Of a stretch of 64,000 nt of DNA, positions 50,346-58,142 are shown piece by piece (position 1 is the first letter of the stretch; every line of letters begins with the position of its first letter). Location: the NCBI GenBank assembly GCA_018066285.1, contig JAGHRS010000002.1:124001-188000 (forward strand). Reading direction: 5' to 3'. Both the position numbers and the translations under genes were made by a program. The notes below the pieces were generated by a model. It worked only from the letters and a program-made list of their open reading frames with translations, did not search any database and was not told the origin of the DNA. Origin of the DNA: Candidatus Treponema caballi (lineage in GTDB: Bacteria; Spirochaetota; Spirochaetia; Treponematales; Treponemataceae).

Positions 50346-50681
50346 GAATGAAAAAATTAATTTTCTTATAGGTGACACATAAAAGATAAAAATACCTGTT
50401 ACTATAAAACATATCATCAACTTTAGATTTGCGCTCTCATCAAGCAAGCCAGTTATACCACTGAACACACAGTTTTCAACATTTTACCTTTGCATATTAT
50501 ACTGTTTCATTTGCACTCTTTTTAGTTCTCTGTATTTATCATTCAGTTTCCTCGGCTTACGATAACTAACGCATGATTTCGCTGTCTAGACCTTCCGTTT
50601 TCGGAAGGTGATACACCGAACCAACAAAAACAATCCCCATCAGTTATTAATTCGTTCTGCTTTTTATAATGTTTATATTTA

Positions 50682-50719
50682 TTGACATATACCAACCATA
50701 CGTTTATAATTATAAACGT
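50682..50719 (+). promoter_or_regulatory. Consensus promoter and 20-bp palindromic operator of the hipB gene
   Basis: TTGACA (50682-50687), 17 nt and TATAAT (50705-50710) form a fully consensus promoter. The -10 box lies inside the perfect palindrome ACGTTTATAATTATAAACGT (50700-50719), which ends one base before the ATG. Repressor binding would directly cover the -10 box, and the transcript would have almost no leader. Confidence 0.82.
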
Positions 50720-50720
50720 T

Positions 50721-51032
50721 ATGGGGAAGAGCGCAGTCGTATTATTACCAAATCTTCAGAATATCCTTACAGAAATGGGCGAAAATATCCGGCTGGCACG
50801 TTTGCGCCGTGGCTTTTCAGTAGAACTTGTTGCGGAATGTGCAGGAATAAGCCGGGCAACGCTGTGGGCTGTTGAAAAAGGTTCCCCTTCTGTTGCAATG
50901 GGCATTTACGTTTCGGTTTTGAATGCACTTAAACTTGAAAAAGACATTCTTCTTGTTGCAAAAGATGATGAACTTGGCCGTAAATTACAGGATTTGAATT
51001 TACCGGTCAGGATGAGGGCTCCTAAAAAATAA
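50721..51032 (+). CDS. HipB-like XRE-family antitoxin/repressor
   Basis: A 103-residue helix-turn-helix protein: MGENIRLARLRRGFSVELVAECAGISRATLWAVEKGSPSVAMGIYVSVLNALKL. The short tail KLQDLNLPVRMRAPKK follows. The start at 50721 lies just after the palindromic operator; an earlier in-frame ATG lies within the promoter and would not be transcribed. Two bases separate it from the HipA-type gene. It appears intact although its partner kinase is broken. Confidence 0.85.
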   Translation: MGKSAVVLLPNLQNILTEMGENIRLARLRRGFSVELVAECAGISRATLWAVEKGSPSVAMGIYVSVLNALKLEKDILLVAKDDELGRKLQDLNLPVRMRAPKK

Positions 51033-51034
51033 TT

Positions 51035-52114
51035 ATGGCAGAACAAACTAAATCCATATTTGTTTATGGTGACTGGGAAAATTTACATGGTCCAAAATTG
51101 ATTGGCACCTTGTTTTCTCAGAATCTTAAAAATAAAGAAATCTTCTCTTTTGAATACAATCCTGCATGGCTTAAAGAAAATCCTATTTCATTTTTTGATC
51201 CTGATTTGCAGTTTTATTCTGGCCGTCAGTTTCTGGAACAGGATAAAACTCTTTTTGGTGTTTTTACAGATTCATGTCCTGACCGCTGGGGCCGTGTTTT
51301 AATGACAAGACGAGAAGCAGTTCTTGCAAAGGAAGAAGGCCGTGAAAAGAAAAAGCTTACAGAAAGCGATTATCTTCTTGGTATTCAGGATGAACTGCGT
51401 ACTGGTGCATTAAGATTTAAAACTTCGGAAGATGGATATTTTCTTGCTGACGACAAAGAGCACATCATTCCTGTCTGGACAAGTATCCGCGAACTTGAAG
51501 ATGCTGCTTTCCGTTTTGATGCAGGGGATGGAACTGATGAAGAAATTAAACAGTGGCTTTAATTGTTGTTACAGTCAGGTTCATCACTTGGTGGAGCGCG
51601 ACCAAAAGCAACTGTCCGTGCTCCAGACGGAAGTTTATGGATTGCAAAGTTTCCGTCAAAACATGATTCAATAGACACGGGCGCTTGGGAAATGGTGATT
51701 CATGAACTTGCTGTTATGTGTGGATTAAATGTTCCCGAGGCTAAATGTGAACGCTTTTCTAAAAACGGTCATACATTCCTTGTAAAAAGATTTGACCGCG
51801 TTGGTAAAGACAGTACAGATGCAACTCCAGCCAGAATCCATTTTGTTTCGGCAATGACAGTTTTAGGCAAAAAAGATGGTTATGGTGCTGATTCAGGTGT
51901 AAGTTATTTAGATATAGCTCAGGCTATCAGACAGAACAGCGTTACTCCAAAAAAAGATTTGCAGGAAATGTGGAAGCGTATAGTTTTCAGTATTGCTGTT
52001 ACAAACACAGATGACCATTTGAAACTCTACGCAATCTCTACGCTTCTCAACTGTGCGTTACGTGACATGTCGCGCATAAAGTCAGATAATGCAATATATC
52101 AGCAGAAAAACTGA
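51035..52114 (+). pseudogene. HipA-family toxin kinase, interrupted by a stop and 3'-truncated
   Basis: Codons 1-175 match the HipA N-terminal region (IFVYGDWENLHGPKLIGTLF, TDSCPDRWGRVLM). A TAA at 51560-51562 interrupts the frame just before LLQSGSSLGGARPKATVRAP, the Ser-containing Gly-rich loop, which continues in the same frame. The kinase core then runs through LVKRFDRVG to NTDDHL. After that the HipA sequence is lost, with no Mg-binding aspartate segment and an unrelated tail. Nonsense mutation plus C-terminal loss make an active Ser/Thr kinase unlikely. A split like HipS/HipT was considered but the break lies inside the kinase domain. Confidence 0.75.
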
Positions 52115-52148
52115 TAAACGTGTATGATGGATGTAGGGGAGGCCGCTT

Positions 52149-52871
52149 ATGGCAGACGAACAGCTTTTGACAAAGGATGAACTTAAGACACAGCTCGAGG
52201 TGATTGGCGTTACGCCGGGGATGAAGCTTCTTGTTCACGTTGCGCTTTCAAAAGTGGGGCGCCTTGAAAACGGGCCTGATGACCTTATCTGCGCGCTGGA
52301 GGAAGCAGTTTCTGAAAGCGGCATCGTCGCCATGCCTGCGTATAACTGCTACGGCGATTACAAGCCGAACCTGAGCATTGTGAACGACGCGTTCAAAAAG
52401 CAGGGCGACGTCGTCAAGACCAACCAGCTGATTGCTGCGTTTGCCGTCTGGGGGCGCGCAAAAGCGGACATCGCTGCGAGCGTTCCATACACAGAGGAAG
52501 GCCTTTCATTTGAGAACGGCGAGAAAAGCACGCTCGCGCGGCTCTACGAAAACGACGGCTGGTCGCTTATGATAGGCACCGATTACAGCACGTGCACCAT
52601 GCTGCATCTGGCTGAAAACCGCGCGTCCTGGCCCGGCAAGTTCATCTACACAGAGGAAGTCACGCTTCCGGATGGCACAAAATGCCCGTATCACGACGTC
52701 GCGTATCAGGATGAGGACTTCAACATGATTGGAAAAGCGTTTGAGTCCCGTTTCTGGGGCGATGAGTCTGTCATCCGCTTCGGAAAGATTGGAAACGCCG
52801 AGTGCCGTCTCGTAAATCAGCGCCTCCTTGTGGACTACGCAGTCGACTGGATGCAGCGGAACCGGAAGTAG
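52149..52871 (+). CDS. AAC(3)-family N-acetyltransferase
   Basis: A 240-residue protein of the aminoglycoside 3-N-acetyltransferase family (YokD type): LLVHVALSKVGRLENGPDDLICALEEAVSESGIVAMPAY, RAKADIAASVPYTEEGLSFEN, GTDYSTCTMLHLAE and the final LVDYAVDWMQRN helix. Family members N-acetylate aminoglycosides, but chromosomal relatives often serve unknown amines, so resistance is uncertain. GGGGAGG precedes the ATG. Composition returns to the GC-rich core type here, marking the end of the accessory island. Confidence 0.85.
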   Translation: MADEQLLTKDELKTQLEVIGVTPGMKLLVHVALSKVGRLENGPDDLICALEEAVSESGIVAMPAYNCYGDYKPNLSIVNDAFKKQGDVVKTNQLIAAFAVWGRAKADIAASVPYTEEGLSFENGEKSTLARLYENDGWSLMIGTDYSTCTMLHLAENRASWPGKFIYTEEVTLPDGTKCPYHDVAYQDEDFNMIGKAFESRFWGDESVIRFGKIGNAECRLVNQRLLVDYAVDWMQRNRK

Positions 52872-52877
52872 ACGGTT

Positions 52878-52909
52878 TGTGTGCGGGAGGGACAGCCCTC
52901 CCGCACACA
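52878..52909 (+). terminator. 14-bp GC-rich hairpin after the AAC(3)-like gene
   Basis: TGTGTGCGGGAGGG (52878-52891) and its exact complement (52896-52909) flank ACAG. No T run follows. The arm GTGCGGGAGGGAC also begins the outer stem of element E at 43974, so this may be a minimal relative of that element acting as a 3' end. Confidence 0.55.
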
Positions 52910-52915
52910 GCCGTG

Positions 52916-52944
52916 TTGCTATTTTAGTGTAAGCTGAATACACT
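52916..52944 (+). promoter_or_regulatory. Promoter TTGCTA-17-TACACT for a leaderless GtrA gene
   Basis: TTGCTA (52916-52921) and TACACT (52939-52944) are 17 nt apart. GTAGGT separates the -10 box from the ATG at 52951. Confidence 0.5.
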
Positions 52945-52950
52945 GTAGGT

Positions 52951-53388
52951 ATGAAAACAAAAAGTACAAAAAACGGCGAGTTGAAGAGGATGATTCTCTT
53001 TACGCTCTTTTCAGCATCTGCGGGGCTCATTGAAATAGGTTCGTTTACGCTTTTCGAGCTGGCTTTCAAAATGCCTTACTGGCCATCCTACCTGATTGCG
53101 CTTATCCTTTCGGTTATCTGGAATTTTACGCTCAACAGGAACTTTACGTTCCAATCCGCAAGCAACGTTCCTGTCGCCATGCTGAAAGTGGCTGGTTTTT
53201 ACGCAGTCTTTACTCCGGTTTCAACATGGCTTGGTAACTATCTGGTTGAAACGCTTCTGTGGAACGACTTCCTCGTGACCGCCATCAATATGGTTGCGAA
53301 CTTTGTTTTGGAGTATCTTTACGACCGCTTTTTCGTTTTCGGAAAATCAATTGATACAAACGATCGTGCATCCCGGAAAGCAGAATAA
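52951..53388 (+). CDS. GtrA-family membrane protein
   Basis: A 145-residue protein with four membrane helices and GtrA landmarks: FTLFSASAGLIEIGSFTLF, LIALILSVIWNFTLNRNFTFQSA and the closing NMVANFVLEYLYDRFFVFGKS. GtrA proteins are thought to move lipid-linked sugars across the membrane for glycan decoration. No glycosyltransferase lies beside it. It is convergent with the envelope protein operon and has its own predicted leaderless promoter. Confidence 0.88.
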   Translation: MKTKSTKNGELKRMILFTLFSASAGLIEIGSFTLFELAFKMPYWPSYLIALILSVIWNFTLNRNFTFQSASNVPVAMLKVAGFYAVFTPVSTWLGNYLVETLLWNDFLVTAINMVANFVLEYLYDRFFVFGKSIDTNDRASRKAE

Positions 53389-53398
53389 ACAAGTTTGC

Positions 53399-54067
53399 TT
53401 ATTCCGTTTTTCCCGGAAGTGTCATTCTGAACGCGATGCCCGCCATTCCGCCATCAAGACCGCGGTCTTCCATGAGAGAGGCAAGCGGAATAAAAGCTTT
53501 CAGAACGACGCCCGCCTTCATGCCGCTTTCTGTCTTGAAGTCGTAAGTGAACTGAACTGACGGATAGAGGAAGCGGAGATTACTGTAGAAAAAACTGTTT
53601 ATTTTTTTGATGTCACCTGCTTCTGTCTTTGGAACACTGTCTGCAAGAAAAGCATAGCAGGCGAAGAAAGCAGCCCCCAGCCCGAGAGCGAATGAGTTGT
53701 TGCCTGCATGCAGTGAAAAAACTGCCGGAACGTCAATGATGGCAGAAGGCGCAAGAGCCGTCCTGTTTTCAACTTCTGCTGGATATGCTCTGGCACCGGT
53801 TGCATCATCGCGCCAGAGATAATAGGTAGTGAAAATGCTCATGGACGGCGAGACAGCGAACCAGTTTGTTACGGGAATGTCTGCGCCGAAGCCGCAGGAA
53901 AACTGGATGGGAGAAGGCGCACTCAGCGTATCAGTGTTGAGCATGCCGACCGGTCCCAGCGTGAAAAAAAACTGAGTGGATTCGGAATTGGCATTTTCAC
54001 CTGCAAAAAGCACAGCAGGGAACAAAAGGATGAGTGCAGTTACCAGTATGCAGAATACTTTCTTCAT
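53399..54067 (-). CDS. Putative outer-membrane beta-barrel protein
   Basis: A 222-residue protein with signal peptide MKKVFCILVTALILLFPAVLFAG. Alternating hydrophobic strands follow, with aromatic belts (FGADIPVTNWFAVSPSMSIFTTYYLW, FALGLGAAFFACYAFL) and a C-terminal strand ending MAGIAFRMTLPGKTE. This fits a small 8-10-stranded barrel, but no family is recognised. The start at 54067 overlaps the previous stop as TAATG. Third gene of an envelope operon with two lipoproteins. Confidence 0.6.
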   Translation of the reverse strand: MKKVFCILVTALILLFPAVLFAGENANSESTQFFFTLGPVGMLNTDTLSAPSPIQFSCGFGADIPVTNWFAVSPSMSIFTTYYLWRDDATGARAYPAEVENRTALAPSAIIDVPAVFSLHAGNNSFALGLGAAFFACYAFLADSVPKTEAGDIKKINSFFYSNLRFLYPSVQFTYDFKTESGMKAGVVLKAFIPLASLMEDRGLDGGMAGIAFRMTLPGKTE

Positions 54068-55239
54068 TAATAAAGCACCTTCGACAAATCTACAGTGATG
54101 AAGCCTGCCGCTCCCGTCTTGTATAAGCCTGATTCTTCCCATCCGGCAGTCATGATGTTTCCTGTAATGGCAAAAACAGTCCAGATGTATCCTTTGGGAA
54201 GATCCGGCATTGAGAAACAGACGGGTTTTCCTTTCGCAACCATGTACATATCCGGCAGAGCTCCCTGGAAGTAAACGGTTCCATCAGGGAACAGTGCGGC
54301 AATCCAGCTGCTTCCTGACATTGCGTATGCATCTGTTATGATGGAATCAACCGCATCCGCCGTGAAGCCGTGAAGATATGTTTTTGGTGTGCTTTCATTG
54401 CCCGTTGTCTGATAGGTTATGCTGTATTTCACAGAAGAAGGAATGGCTGTCAGCAGTTCCTTGAGTCGTGCAGGAGATGCAGAAAACTGTTCCGGATTTG
54501 CAGTTGCCTGAAACTCAGACTGCTCAATCAATGTGCTGTCGATGGTTCTTGAGTGAGCGACTGATGCTGTATCCGTAAAGGTTGATGGAATAACGACCCT
54601 GTAATAATCGAATGTTGTTTTCTTTCCCATATCCTTGATGGAAAGATAAAGCTGTTCATTACGGACGGTGATGGAACTGACTTCCTGCGTTTCTGTCATG
54701 TTGAAATCGTCGCGGTACAGAACAGGATAGAAAATATCCATATCCAGGTTGTATTCAGCTATGAACGGCATTGCAACTTCATGAGCGTCATCATTTGTAT
54801 TGAACACCGCGTTTCTGTAGACGTGGAAGACAGGATTTCCTTCATCAAGGAAAAGTGAGCCGACTGTCTGTTCAGGAAAGAAACGCACATCAGTTTTAAG
54901 CGTAAGGGAACCATTTCCGTCCACCATGAGAATACCGCGTCTGTTTGCGGTGAAAAAAGCAAGTGATTCCGTTGCCACTGATGAAGAAATGCGTGCAGCT
55001 TCTGTCCATGGTTTTCCCGTTGGCTTTTGTGCAAGCCGTGGAAGCTGGATTTCCTCAAAGCCATCACGGGTGAAGCTGTACCAGTGATGCGTTCCCTGTG
55101 CAGCTGGAACAAGGTCGTCATTTTCAAGCAGAACGGCATCTTCTGTTTTTTTTGAGCAGGAAGACAGGCATACTGCGGTAATAATTACAAAAAAGGCTGA
55201 AAAAGCGCGGAGGCCTTGTTTTACACGGGTACTCTTCAT
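54067..55239 (-). CDS. Lipoprotein of unknown function
   Basis: A 390-residue protein with a lipoprotein signal (AFFVIITAVCLSSCSKK; Cys29). Repeated beta-rich segments such as LAFFTANRRGILMVDGNGSLTL and SWIAALFPDGTVYFQGALPD look like irregular beta-propeller blades, with no recognised domain. The -10 box TAAACT ends 7 nt before the ATG and TTGAAA lies 17 nt further, so it probably starts its own leaderless message. It overlaps the following barrel protein's start. A surface or periplasmic role together with that protein is inferred. Confidence 0.6.
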   Translation of the reverse strand: MKSTRVKQGLRAFSAFFVIITAVCLSSCSKKTEDAVLLENDDLVPAAQGTHHWYSFTRDGFEEIQLPRLAQKPTGKPWTEAARISSSVATESLAFFTANRRGILMVDGNGSLTLKTDVRFFPEQTVGSLFLDEGNPVFHVYRNAVFNTNDDAHEVAMPFIAEYNLDMDIFYPVLYRDDFNMTETQEVSSITVRNEQLYLSIKDMGKKTTFDYYRVVIPSTFTDTASVAHSRTIDSTLIEQSEFQATANPEQFSASPARLKELLTAIPSSVKYSITYQTTGNESTPKTYLHGFTADAVDSIITDAYAMSGSSWIAALFPDGTVYFQGALPDMYMVAKGKPVCFSMPDLPKGYIWTVFAITGNIMTAGWEESGLYKTGAAGFITVDLSKVLY

Positions 55240-55246
55240 TACTTTC

Positions 55247-55275
55247 AGTTTACCGCGGCTTTCTCCTTATTTCAA
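55247..55275 (-). promoter_or_regulatory. Promoter TTGAAA-17-TAAACT for the lipoprotein-barrel operon
   Basis: On the minus strand TTGAAA (55275-55270) and TAAACT (55252-55247) are 17 nt apart. GAAAGTA separates the -10 box from the ATG at 55239. Confidence 0.5.
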
Positions 55276-55295
55276 GCAAATTAGTTTACAGCTTT

Positions 55296-55853
55296 TCAGC
55301 GTAAATCCCGCAAGGTAAAGGTTCCGTCTGCTATAGCCCTGAGAATTGCAGTCTGATCAAGGCTCCAGGGATCTTCAATGGAAGCAGCTTTCTCACAGAA
55401 ACGTTTCCAGTTGAATCGTGCACAGAATGCGCGGACAGCTTCCGGCGGGCCCGACTCGGGGCTTGTTTCGGTGAGAAGCCGCCAGAGCATGCGGGAACAG
55501 AAACCGCCGGCTCCGTCCATTTCTTCCGACACCGGCCAGATGCAGCCTTCCGGTTCCAGAGTGCCGGTTCTGTAGAAGAGCACCGGCGTGACGCTTCCTT
55601 TAAGGACGGTGAGTGTGACAAAGCCTGATGCGGCCTCGTCGTCGGTAAGCATGCGGCTTTCACTTGTGTTGTCAGGCGTCCACCAGGAGATTGAGCCCGG
55701 GCCCGCCTCAAACTGGAAGGTCACCTCTTTTGTGGACCACGCTTCTGGAAGCGAATCGTGGGAACATCCGCCCATGAAAGGCAGGATGCATACCAAAAGC
55801 AGCAGGAGCACCGGGAAATGCGCTTTGATTGTATCCGTTGAGTAATTGTTCAT
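55296..55853 (-). CDS. Lipoprotein of unknown function
   Basis: A protein of 185 residues from the ATG at 55853. An in-frame TTG 12 codons upstream is less likely. The lipoprotein signal VLLLLLVCILPFMGGCSHD places the Cys near residue 30. The mature part holds TKEVTFQFEAGPGSISWWTPDN and a tryptophan- and cysteine-bearing C-terminal half; no family recognised. It precedes the 390-residue lipoprotein in the same direction, separated by 56 bp containing that gene's promoter. Confidence 0.6.
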   Translation of the reverse strand: MNNYSTDTIKAHFPVLLLLLVCILPFMGGCSHDSLPEAWSTKEVTFQFEAGPGSISWWTPDNTSESRMLTDDEAASGFVTLTVLKGSVTPVLFYRTGTLEPEGCIWPVSEEMDGAGGFCSRMLWRLLTETSPESGPPEAVRAFCARFNWKRFCEKAASIEDPWSLDQTAILRAIADGTFTLRDLR

Positions 55854-55944
55854 ACTCTTTTTTAGGCGCTCACTGCACGTTTTTTTCAAAAAAAGTGTGC
55901 GAAATGGCCATCCTTTACGTATAATATAAAGAGAGAGGTAGTTA

Positions 55945-56931
55945 GTGAGTCTTTACATTCTGCGCTGGAATCCGCTTACAGGCAATTACAAGCCGGCTGA
56001 CCACAAAAAACTTATCAATCACATGAAGAAAGGGGAACGGCCGCTCTGCTTCAACTGGAGCGTACACGACTGGCAGTCTCTTGAAGCGGAAGACATGTTC
56101 ATCCTGCAGCAGGTTGGCACTGACGCAGACGGCATCGTCATGATCGGCAGCTTCCGCGGCAACTGTTTCGAGGAAGAAAGCTGGCGGCGGGACGGGAAGC
56201 GCCTTCATTACGCGGACATGTTCATCTGGGATGCTTTTTCCTGCGGCAAGAAGAAAGCTCTGTCTGCCTCTCACTTTGAAAAGCTCTTTCCCGAGATTGA
56301 CTGGCATGGCGGTCATTCAGGCGTCAAGATTGATGAAGATACTGAGGAACGCCTTATTGATGAGATTCAGAAAGTGCTTATCAGGAAAGGGCTCTGGAAC
56401 GCAGACACGTATATGGATTTCCTCATGGCGGACCATGCTGCCGAAGTTTCTGGAAAGGAAGAGCTCAAGTCGTTCATGAAGGATGGACTCATCCTGCTTC
56501 AGTTAAAGCATGAATACCGGGAAGCTCCCGATACCGACAAACTGATGAAACTGCTCTGGTTCCTCAAGGACAGCGAAATAATCGTGCCCATGAACATTGT
56601 TTTGAGCGAAAATGACCAGAAGTGGCTCGACAGGCATTCGAGCGCGCTTTTTGCTCCCCGTGGCTGGAAACTGGGGGATGAGATGACGCTTGAGCCGGAT
56701 ATAGTTGAAGACAATGAAGGGGGCAGGGCGTATCCCATGTTCACTAACATGGCGCAGCTTCCTGATGACTACGGAGAAGATTTTTCCTACGTGAAAAAAA
56801 GCGTCGTTGCCTGCGTTGAAGAAGCGAAGAAGATGAAACTTGAAAAACTCGTGCTCGACCCGTTCACGGCACCGCTTTCGCTTCCCATGGAAGTTGCCGA
56901 CATCATCCTCGACATGGCTGCTAACAGCTGA
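55945..56931 (+). CDS. Two-domain protein: EVE/PUA-like N-terminus fused to SseB-like domain
   Basis: A 328-residue cytosolic protein with a GTG start (AGAGAGG upstream). Residues 1-150 (LYILRWNPLTGNYKP...FNWSVHDWQSLEAEDMFILQQVGTDADGIVMIGSFRG) resemble small EVE/PUA-like nucleic-acid-binding proteins. The loop WHGGHSGVKI ends this part. Residues 215-328 (IVPMNIVLSENDQ...RAYPMFTNMAQLPDDYG...LEKLVLDPFTAPLSLPMEV) match the SseB N-terminal domain. The combination is uncommon. Function unknown. Confidence 0.65.
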   Translation: MSLYILRWNPLTGNYKPADHKKLINHMKKGERPLCFNWSVHDWQSLEAEDMFILQQVGTDADGIVMIGSFRGNCFEEESWRRDGKRLHYADMFIWDAFSCGKKKALSASHFEKLFPEIDWHGGHSGVKIDEDTEERLIDEIQKVLIRKGLWNADTYMDFLMADHAAEVSGKEELKSFMKDGLILLQLKHEYREAPDTDKLMKLLWFLKDSEIIVPMNIVLSENDQKWLDRHSSALFAPRGWKLGDEMTLEPDIVEDNEGGRAYPMFTNMAQLPDDYGEDFSYVKKSVVACVEEAKKMKLEKLVLDPFTAPLSLPMEVADIILDMAANS

Positions 56932-56943
56932 GTACTCTTAAAC

Positions 56944-58107
56944 TCAGTCGAGTGCGCCGTACACTGCGGCACGGTAACGGCGGCGCAGGCTCAAATCCTT
57001 TCCTTCTGCAATCTGCTGCATGAAAATGAGGAACAGGTCTTCCTCCGGGTCAATCATGAAATAGTTGCCGGTAAGGCCGTCCCAACCGTATTCGCCTTTA
57101 GAGCCGTTGCTTTTCTGTTTGACCGGGTCTTCAAGAACGCGGAGCAGATTGCCGTAACTGTAACCGGCGAGCTCATCCGACAGCCACTCTGAGGCGGCAC
57201 GCATGGCGTCTGTTGTAGCTCCGTGTACGAAAAGCTCAATCGTCTTTCTTCCGACGATGTGCGTGCCGTCCGGGGACTTGCCGCCTGCGAGCATCATGCG
57301 GCAGAACGCTGCGTAATCTTTGATTGTTGAAAAAAGACCGCCTCCACCAGACTCTATTTCAGGCTCAACGGTCGGGTTTGCAAGGCTGAGCCACTTAATC
57401 TGCTCTTTTGAAGGCTCCACGCAGATGCCTTTTTCATTCCAGTGGTACATCTTTGCAAGACGCGGCATTTTTTCTTCTGGAACAAAGAAGAACGTGTCGC
57501 ACATGCCAAGCGGGTCAAAAATCTCTTTTTTAAGGAAGTCGCCGAACTTCATGCCCGTCACTATTTCGACAATGGCACCCAGTAAATCGGCTGATGCGCC
57601 GTATCTGAAGCCTTCGCCCGGCTGGAACTCGAGCGGGCATGATGCAAGCCCCTTGCAGACGCCGACCGTGCCGAGTTTTCCGCCTTTTTCAAGATACGCA
57701 ATCATCTCTTCGCGCTTTTTCTGCATCTCTTTTTCGGGAACAGTCACATCCCCCGGATACACGATGCCGCTCTGCATGTCGAGCAGGTGCTTTATCGTCA
57801 TGGGGCGTTTCTGCGGAACAAGCTTCCCGTTTTCCCAGACTTTTGTCGCGGCAACTTCAGGGATGTACTGGTCGACCCTGTCCTGCAGCGTGAAAAGGCC
57901 GCGCTCGTAGCATATCATGACTGCCGCGAGTGTTACCGGCTTTGTCATGGAATAAATCTTGTAGATTGAATCGCTCTTGTCTGAGCCGTATGTCTTGCTG
58001 AATACACACTTGCCGTGCTGCTCAACATACATGCCGCAGCCGCCAAGCGTGCCTTTCTCAATTTCCTTTGCGAGGACTGCATCAAGTGCAGAAAAATTGC
58101 CTTTCAT
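56944..58107 (-). CDS. Serine hydrolase, beta-lactamase/esterase family (class C fold)
   Basis: A 387-residue protein of the Pfam beta-lactamase group without a signal peptide. The nucleophile motif SxxK is YSMTKPVTLAAVM, the tyrosine motif falls in GFRYGASADLLG, and the gate region is GGGGLFSTIKDYAAFCRMML. Such cytosolic members are usually esterases or D-amino peptidases, not antibiotic-resistance enzymes. It lies 9 bp after glnA; nevertheless TAAACT ends 6 nt before its ATG, giving an internal leaderless promoter. Confidence 0.85.
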   Translation of the reverse strand: MKGNFSALDAVLAKEIEKGTLGGCGMYVEQHGKCVFSKTYGSDKSDSIYKIYSMTKPVTLAAVMICYERGLFTLQDRVDQYIPEVAATKVWENGKLVPQKRPMTIKHLLDMQSGIVYPGDVTVPEKEMQKKREEMIAYLEKGGKLGTVGVCKGLASCPLEFQPGEGFRYGASADLLGAIVEIVTGMKFGDFLKKEIFDPLGMCDTFFFVPEEKMPRLAKMYHWNEKGICVEPSKEQIKWLSLANPTVEPEIESGGGGLFSTIKDYAAFCRMMLAGGKSPDGTHIVGRKTIELFVHGATTDAMRAASEWLSDELAGYSYGNLLRVLEDPVKQKSNGSKGEYGWDGLTGNYFMIDPEEDLFLIFMQQIAEGKDLSLRRRYRAAVYGALD

Positions 58108-58113
58108 GCTTTC

Positions 58114-58142
58114 AGTTTAATACTTGCCCAGGTAGTTGTCTA
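58114..58142 (-). promoter_or_regulatory. Candidate promoter TAGACA-17-TAAACT inside the end of glnA
   Basis: On the minus strand TAGACA (58142-58137) and TAAACT (58119-58114) are 17 nt apart. GAAAGC separates the -10 box from the ATG at 58107. The -10 box includes the glnA stop codon. Confidence 0.35.

Noticed and set aside
51035-52114. A three-part HipBST-type system instead of a broken HipA
   Set aside because: The stop falls inside the kinase Gly-rich loop, not at the HipS/HipT domain boundary. The second part has no ribosome-binding site, and the C-terminus is lost.
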